From Pseudoalteromonas xiamenensis (GTDB lineage: Bacteria; Pseudomonadota; Gammaproteobacteria; Enterobacterales; Alteromonadaceae), in NCBI RefSeq assembly GCF_042431545.1, contig NZ_JBHLYX010000001.1: 64,000 bases of DNA. One strand, written 5' to 3'. Shown here piece by piece: positions 61,174-64,000 of this stretch; the stretch's first letter is position 1, and the number at the start of each line of letters is the position of its first letter. A program made the translations under genes and the position numbers. Under the pieces are notes generated by a model. It was not told the origin of the DNA. It ran no database searches and saw only the letters and a list, made by a program, of their open reading frames with translations.

Positions 61174-63167
61174 TAGATAAGTTTGATCTCGTATCGCCGT
61201 TTTCGCCAAGTGGTGATCAGCCTACTGCGATTGCTCAGCTTTGTGATGGCATTGATTCAGGACTTGCACACCAAACTTTGCTTGGCGCAACGGGGACCGG
61301 TAAAACGTTTACGATGGCAAACATCATCGCGAATACAAACCGACCGACTATCATCATGGCACACAACAAAACGTTAGCGGCACAGTTGTATGGTGAAATG
61401 AAGGAATTCTTTCCGAATAATGCGGTGGAATATTTTGTTTCTTACTACGATTATTATCAGCCAGAGGCTTATGTTGTCGCGAGTGATACGTTTATTGAGA
61501 AAGACGCGTCAATCAACGAACACATAGAACAAATGCGTTTATCGGCGACCAAAGCGTTGTTAGAACGACGCGATGCAATTATTGTTGCGTCCGTGTCTGC
61601 AATATATGGTCTTGGCGATCCTGATTCGTACATGAAGATGATGCTCTTGTTAAAAGTGGGCGAAACCGTTGACCAACGTGCTATTTTAAGGCGTCTAGCC
61701 GAACTTCAATATACGCGCAACGATTTAGATTTTAGTCGAGGTACTTATCGCGTGCGTGGCGAGGTAATCGATATTTTCCCCGCTGAATCGGATTCTTACG
61801 CCGTGCGAGTCGAATTATTCGATGATGAAATCGAACGGATCAGCCATTTTGACCCACTGACGGGCAGTGTCGAAAAACACGTAGTGCGCGCAACGATTTA
61901 TCCTAAAACACACTATGTTACGCCACGCGAAAAAATTCTCGATGCGATTGACCAAATTAAAGCTGAATTGAAAGAGCGACGAGCTCAATTACTAGACGCT
62001 AATAAGCTGATAGAAGAACAACGTATAGCACAGCGTACGCAATATGATATCGAAATGATGGTAGAACTGGGGTACTGCTCAGGTATCGAAAACTACAGCC
62101 GTTACTTGTCTGGCAGATCATCGGGCGAGCCACCACCGACGCTTTTGGATTATTTACCCGATGATGCGCTCATGATCATCGACGAGTCGCACGTAACGGT
62201 ATCGCAAATTGGCGCGATGTATCGAGGTGATAGAAGCCGAAAAGAAAACCTCGTGGAATATGGTTTTCGACTGCCGTCTGCACTAGATAACCGCCCTTTG
62301 AAATTTGAAGAATTTGAAGCGATTGCGCCGCAAACCATTTATGTTTCAGCGACGCCGGGTGATTTTGAATTAGAGCGTTCTTCTGGAGAGATTGCAGAGC
62401 AAGTGATCCGTCCAACAGGTCTTCTAGACCCACAGATTGAAGTACGTCCAGTCACCACTCAAGTCGATGATTTACTCTCAGAGATTTATAAGCGCGTAGC
62501 CGTTCAAGAACGAGTGTTGGTTACGACGCTCACCAAACGCATGGCTGAAGATCTGACCGATTATTTAAATGACCATGATGTTAAAGTTCGTTATCTGCAT
62601 TCTGACATTGATACGGTTGAACGGATGGAGATCATTCGTGATTTGCGAGCTGGTGTGTTTGATGTGTTAGTGGGTATTAACTTACTTCGAGAAGGTTTAG
62701 ACATGCCAGAAGTGTCTCTGGTTGCAATCTTAGACGCTGACAAAGAAGGTTTTTTACGTTCCGCAAGATCGCTCATTCAGACGATTGGCCGTGCAGCGCG
62801 TCATTTGAATGGCAGAGCGATTTTGTATGGCGATGTCATTACTAAATCTATGCAAAAGGCAATTGAAGAAACGGAGCGACGCCGTGCTATTCAGCAAGCT
62901 TACAACGAAAAGCATGGGATAACGCCGACCGCACTTGTGAAGAAAATCACGGACGTTATGGACACTGGACACTCAGTATCAGGCGAAAAGGTCACGAAAA
63001 CTAAAGGTAAAGTGGCAAAAGCAGTCTCAAGTGCGAAATCGATTGCAGATCAAATTAAAGATTTGGAAGCCAAGATGCTTAAGCATGCACGAGACTTGGA
63101 GTTTGAGCAAGCAGCTAAATTACGTGATGAAATTCACGAGTTGCAACAGCAGTTCATTCAGTCCTAG
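61170..63167 (+). CDS. uvrB: UvrABC system protein B
   Basis: 665 aa. Damage-verifying helicase-like subunit of nucleotide excision repair. Walker A GATGTGKT is at residues 39-46; the beta-hairpin YYDYYQPEAYV follows, then helicase motifs (IIDESH, LREGLDMPEVSLVAILDADKEG, QTIGRAARH) and a C-terminal UVR domain (IKDLEAKMLKHARDLEFEQA) that contacts UvrC. It starts with GTG overlapping the MATE stop, so translation is probably coupled. No LexA box was recognised upstream. Confidence 0.98.
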   Translation: MIDKFDLVSPFSPSGDQPTAIAQLCDGIDSGLAHQTLLGATGTGKTFTMANIIANTNRPTIIMAHNKTLAAQLYGEMKEFFPNNAVEYFVSYYDYYQPEAYVVASDTFIEKDASINEHIEQMRLSATKALLERRDAIIVASVSAIYGLGDPDSYMKMMLLLKVGETVDQRAILRRLAELQYTRNDLDFSRGTYRVRGEVIDIFPAESDSYAVRVELFDDEIERISHFDPLTGSVEKHVVRATIYPKTHYVTPREKILDAIDQIKAELKERRAQLLDANKLIEEQRIAQRTQYDIEMMVELGYCSGIENYSRYLSGRSSGEPPPTLLDYLPDDALMIIDESHVTVSQIGAMYRGDRSRKENLVEYGFRLPSALDNRPLKFEEFEAIAPQTIYVSATPGDFELERSSGEIAEQVIRPTGLLDPQIEVRPVTTQVDDLLSEIYKRVAVQERVLVTTLTKRMAEDLTDYLNDHDVKVRYLHSDIDTVERMEIIRDLRAGVFDVLVGINLLREGLDMPEVSLVAILDADKEGFLRSARSLIQTIGRAARHLNGRAILYGDVITKSMQKAIEETERRRAIQQAYNEKHGITPTALVKKITDVMDTGHSVSGEKVTKTKGKVAKAVSSAKSIADQIKDLEAKMLKHARDLEFEQAAKLRDEIHELQQQFIQS

Positions 63168-63921
63168 AATACAGCAACGATGGTGGCAGGGCGCGACGAC
63201 AGCGTTCCTGCTGATTTAAATTGGCGCTAAGTCTTTCGTAGGCCGATTCCAGCTTGGCAATTAACGTTGGGTCTGAATTTATATTGGCTGCCAAATACGT
63301 CCTGCGACTGAGTTCATCAACCTTTAAGATGGATTGCCAATGGCCCTCTAATTGCAACATGGTGACCACCCCTTCAAAGAACTGTTCTGCGCCAAAGAGC
63401 AGGTCAATACGTCCTTTTTCAAGCATGCCAGCACCTTGCTCGTGACTCGCTAGCACCACTAAATTTTTATCCAGTGTAAATCCTTTTGCCAGTAAATAGG
63501 ATTCAGAAGGCTGACCCGCGGCAACGGCGACAACGTATTTCTTGGCATCTTCTAGCGTTTTAATCACGATGTCGTCGCGGTCTGTTAACCGATAGAAAGC
63601 GACATCGATTGAACACAGCGGTGCAATCCAATGAAAACTAGGCTCGCGCTCCTGCGTACGGGCGAGGGAATAAATCAGGCTATTCTCGTATTTTGCCACG
63701 TTTGTGGTACTTCTAAACCAAGGCAGTAGATGAATTTGGTAGGGGAGCTGCGCTTCTTCTAAGATTTCTTTAACCATAGCTGTGGCAACGCCGCCCACTT
63801 TACCGGGGGAAATAAGAGTTTGATAAGGTGGAAATTCTTCCGTGTAGATATCTAGTCTTTGTTTAACATCCGCTGTCGCTGAACAAGCCAGTACAAAGAA
63901 AAACACAAGACTACAGCGCAC
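63154..63921 (-). CDS. Periplasmic solute-binding protein (SBP_bac_3-like)
   Basis: 255 aa from a GTG start. A signal peptide (CSLVFFFVLACSATA) is followed by a two-lobed binding fold: LDIYTEEFPPYQTLI, VGGVATAMVKEILEEAQLPYQIHLLPW, and AQ-like late block LLFGAEQFFEGVV. It resembles amino-acid-binding or transporter substrate-binding domain proteins found without ABC partners in marine gammaproteobacteria. It converges with uvrB and overlaps its 3' end by 14 bp. Confidence 0.78.
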   Translation of the reverse strand: MRCSLVFFFVLACSATADVKQRLDIYTEEFPPYQTLISPGKVGGVATAMVKEILEEAQLPYQIHLLPWFRSTTNVAKYENSLIYSLARTQEREPSFHWIAPLCSIDVAFYRLTDRDDIVIKTLEDAKKYVVAVAAGQPSESYLLAKGFTLDKNLVVLASHEQGAGMLEKGRIDLLFGAEQFFEGVVTMLQLEGHWQSILKVDELSRRTYLAANINSDPTLIAKLESAYERLSANLNQQERCRRALPPSLLYSRTE

Positions 63922-63941
63922 AGAATGACTCTTTAAATATT

Positions 63942-64000
63942 ATGTCTCTACACAGTGTAGTTGAAATAATCAAAGCCGCAGTTGAGAAATTGGCAAATTC
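63942..64000 (+). CDS. Possible start of a plus-strand gene running off the window
   Basis: An ATG at 63942 opens a frame that stays open to the window end (MSLHSVVEIIKAAVEKLANS). It has helical, protein-like composition but no clear ribosome-binding site, and only 20 bp separate it from the divergent start at 63921. Too short to identify. Confidence 0.3.
   Translation, partial: MSLHSVVEIIKAAVEKLAN

Overview
The window looks like a chromosome segment of a marine gammaproteobacterium of the order Alteromonadales, most probably Pseudoalteromonas or a close relative. This is inferred from gene content and order, without a database search: prs-ispE-lolB opposite hemA-prfA-prmC with sirB2, sirB1 and kdsA downstream; a gcvA-like regulator followed by ygdD and rlmM; smc-zipA-ligA (SMC rather than MukB); rsxABCDGE-nth; speA-speB; long runs of identical tRNA genes; and integron attC sites like those of marine gammaproteobacteria.

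Layout. 1-4029: tRNA-Gln/Leu/Met, then ychF, pth, rplY and prs, all on the minus strand. 4060-5507: ispE and lolB (minus). 5570-16832: a long plus-strand series of hemA, prfA, prmC, an HD-GYP response regulator, sirB2, sirB1, a DUF819 transporter-like protein, kdsA, a GcvA-type LysR regulator, an alpha/beta hydrolase, ygdD and rlmM. 16900-26582: cysZ, a CorC/YtfL-type membrane protein, a small exported protein, a CBS protein, speA-speB, a nitrilase-family amidase, and an M48 peptidase/DUF898 pair. 26737-34748: a TrmH-type methyltransferase, smc, zipA, ligA, a DUF2919 protein and msrB. 34776-36407: a TPR protein with a degenerate receiver domain.

36600-39390 is a tRNA island: five tRNA-Val genes plus decaying copies on the minus strand, about 1 kb without recognisable genes, then tRNA-Ala and five tRNA-Glu genes on the plus strand. 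39607-41187 is a PAS chemoreceptor. 41305-43963 is an array of gene cassettes separated by attC sites with no integrase gene in the window (a CALIN, i.e. a cluster of attC sites lacking an integrase). Its cargo includes a RusA-like nuclease, a 2-oxoglutarate/Fe(II) oxygenase-like protein, a small membrane protein, a secreted protein and an acidic hypothetical protein. 44583-48911 holds regulators and small accessory genes. 49121-55954 is rsxABCDGE-nth, in which RsxC carries a long 147-bp-period repeat tail. 56185-58170 is a CsrD-like degenerate GGDEF/EAL protein. 58252-58739 is five tRNA-Asn genes. After an AT-rich kilobase with an inverted pair of DnaA boxes come a MATE transporter, uvrB and a solute-binding protein.

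Most of the window is core housekeeping: translation (tRNAs, pth, rplY, prfA, prmC, ychF), PRPP, haem, isoprenoid and KDO synthesis, chromosome maintenance (smc, ligA, uvrB, nth), cell division (zipA) and redox (rsx). The accessory material lies mainly in the cassette array and the tRNA island. No single new system is proven. The best leads are the integrase-less cassette array with its RusA-like and oxygenase-like cargo, the DnaA-box pair near uvrB (a DARS1-like position), and the paired operators in front of the TonB-like gene.
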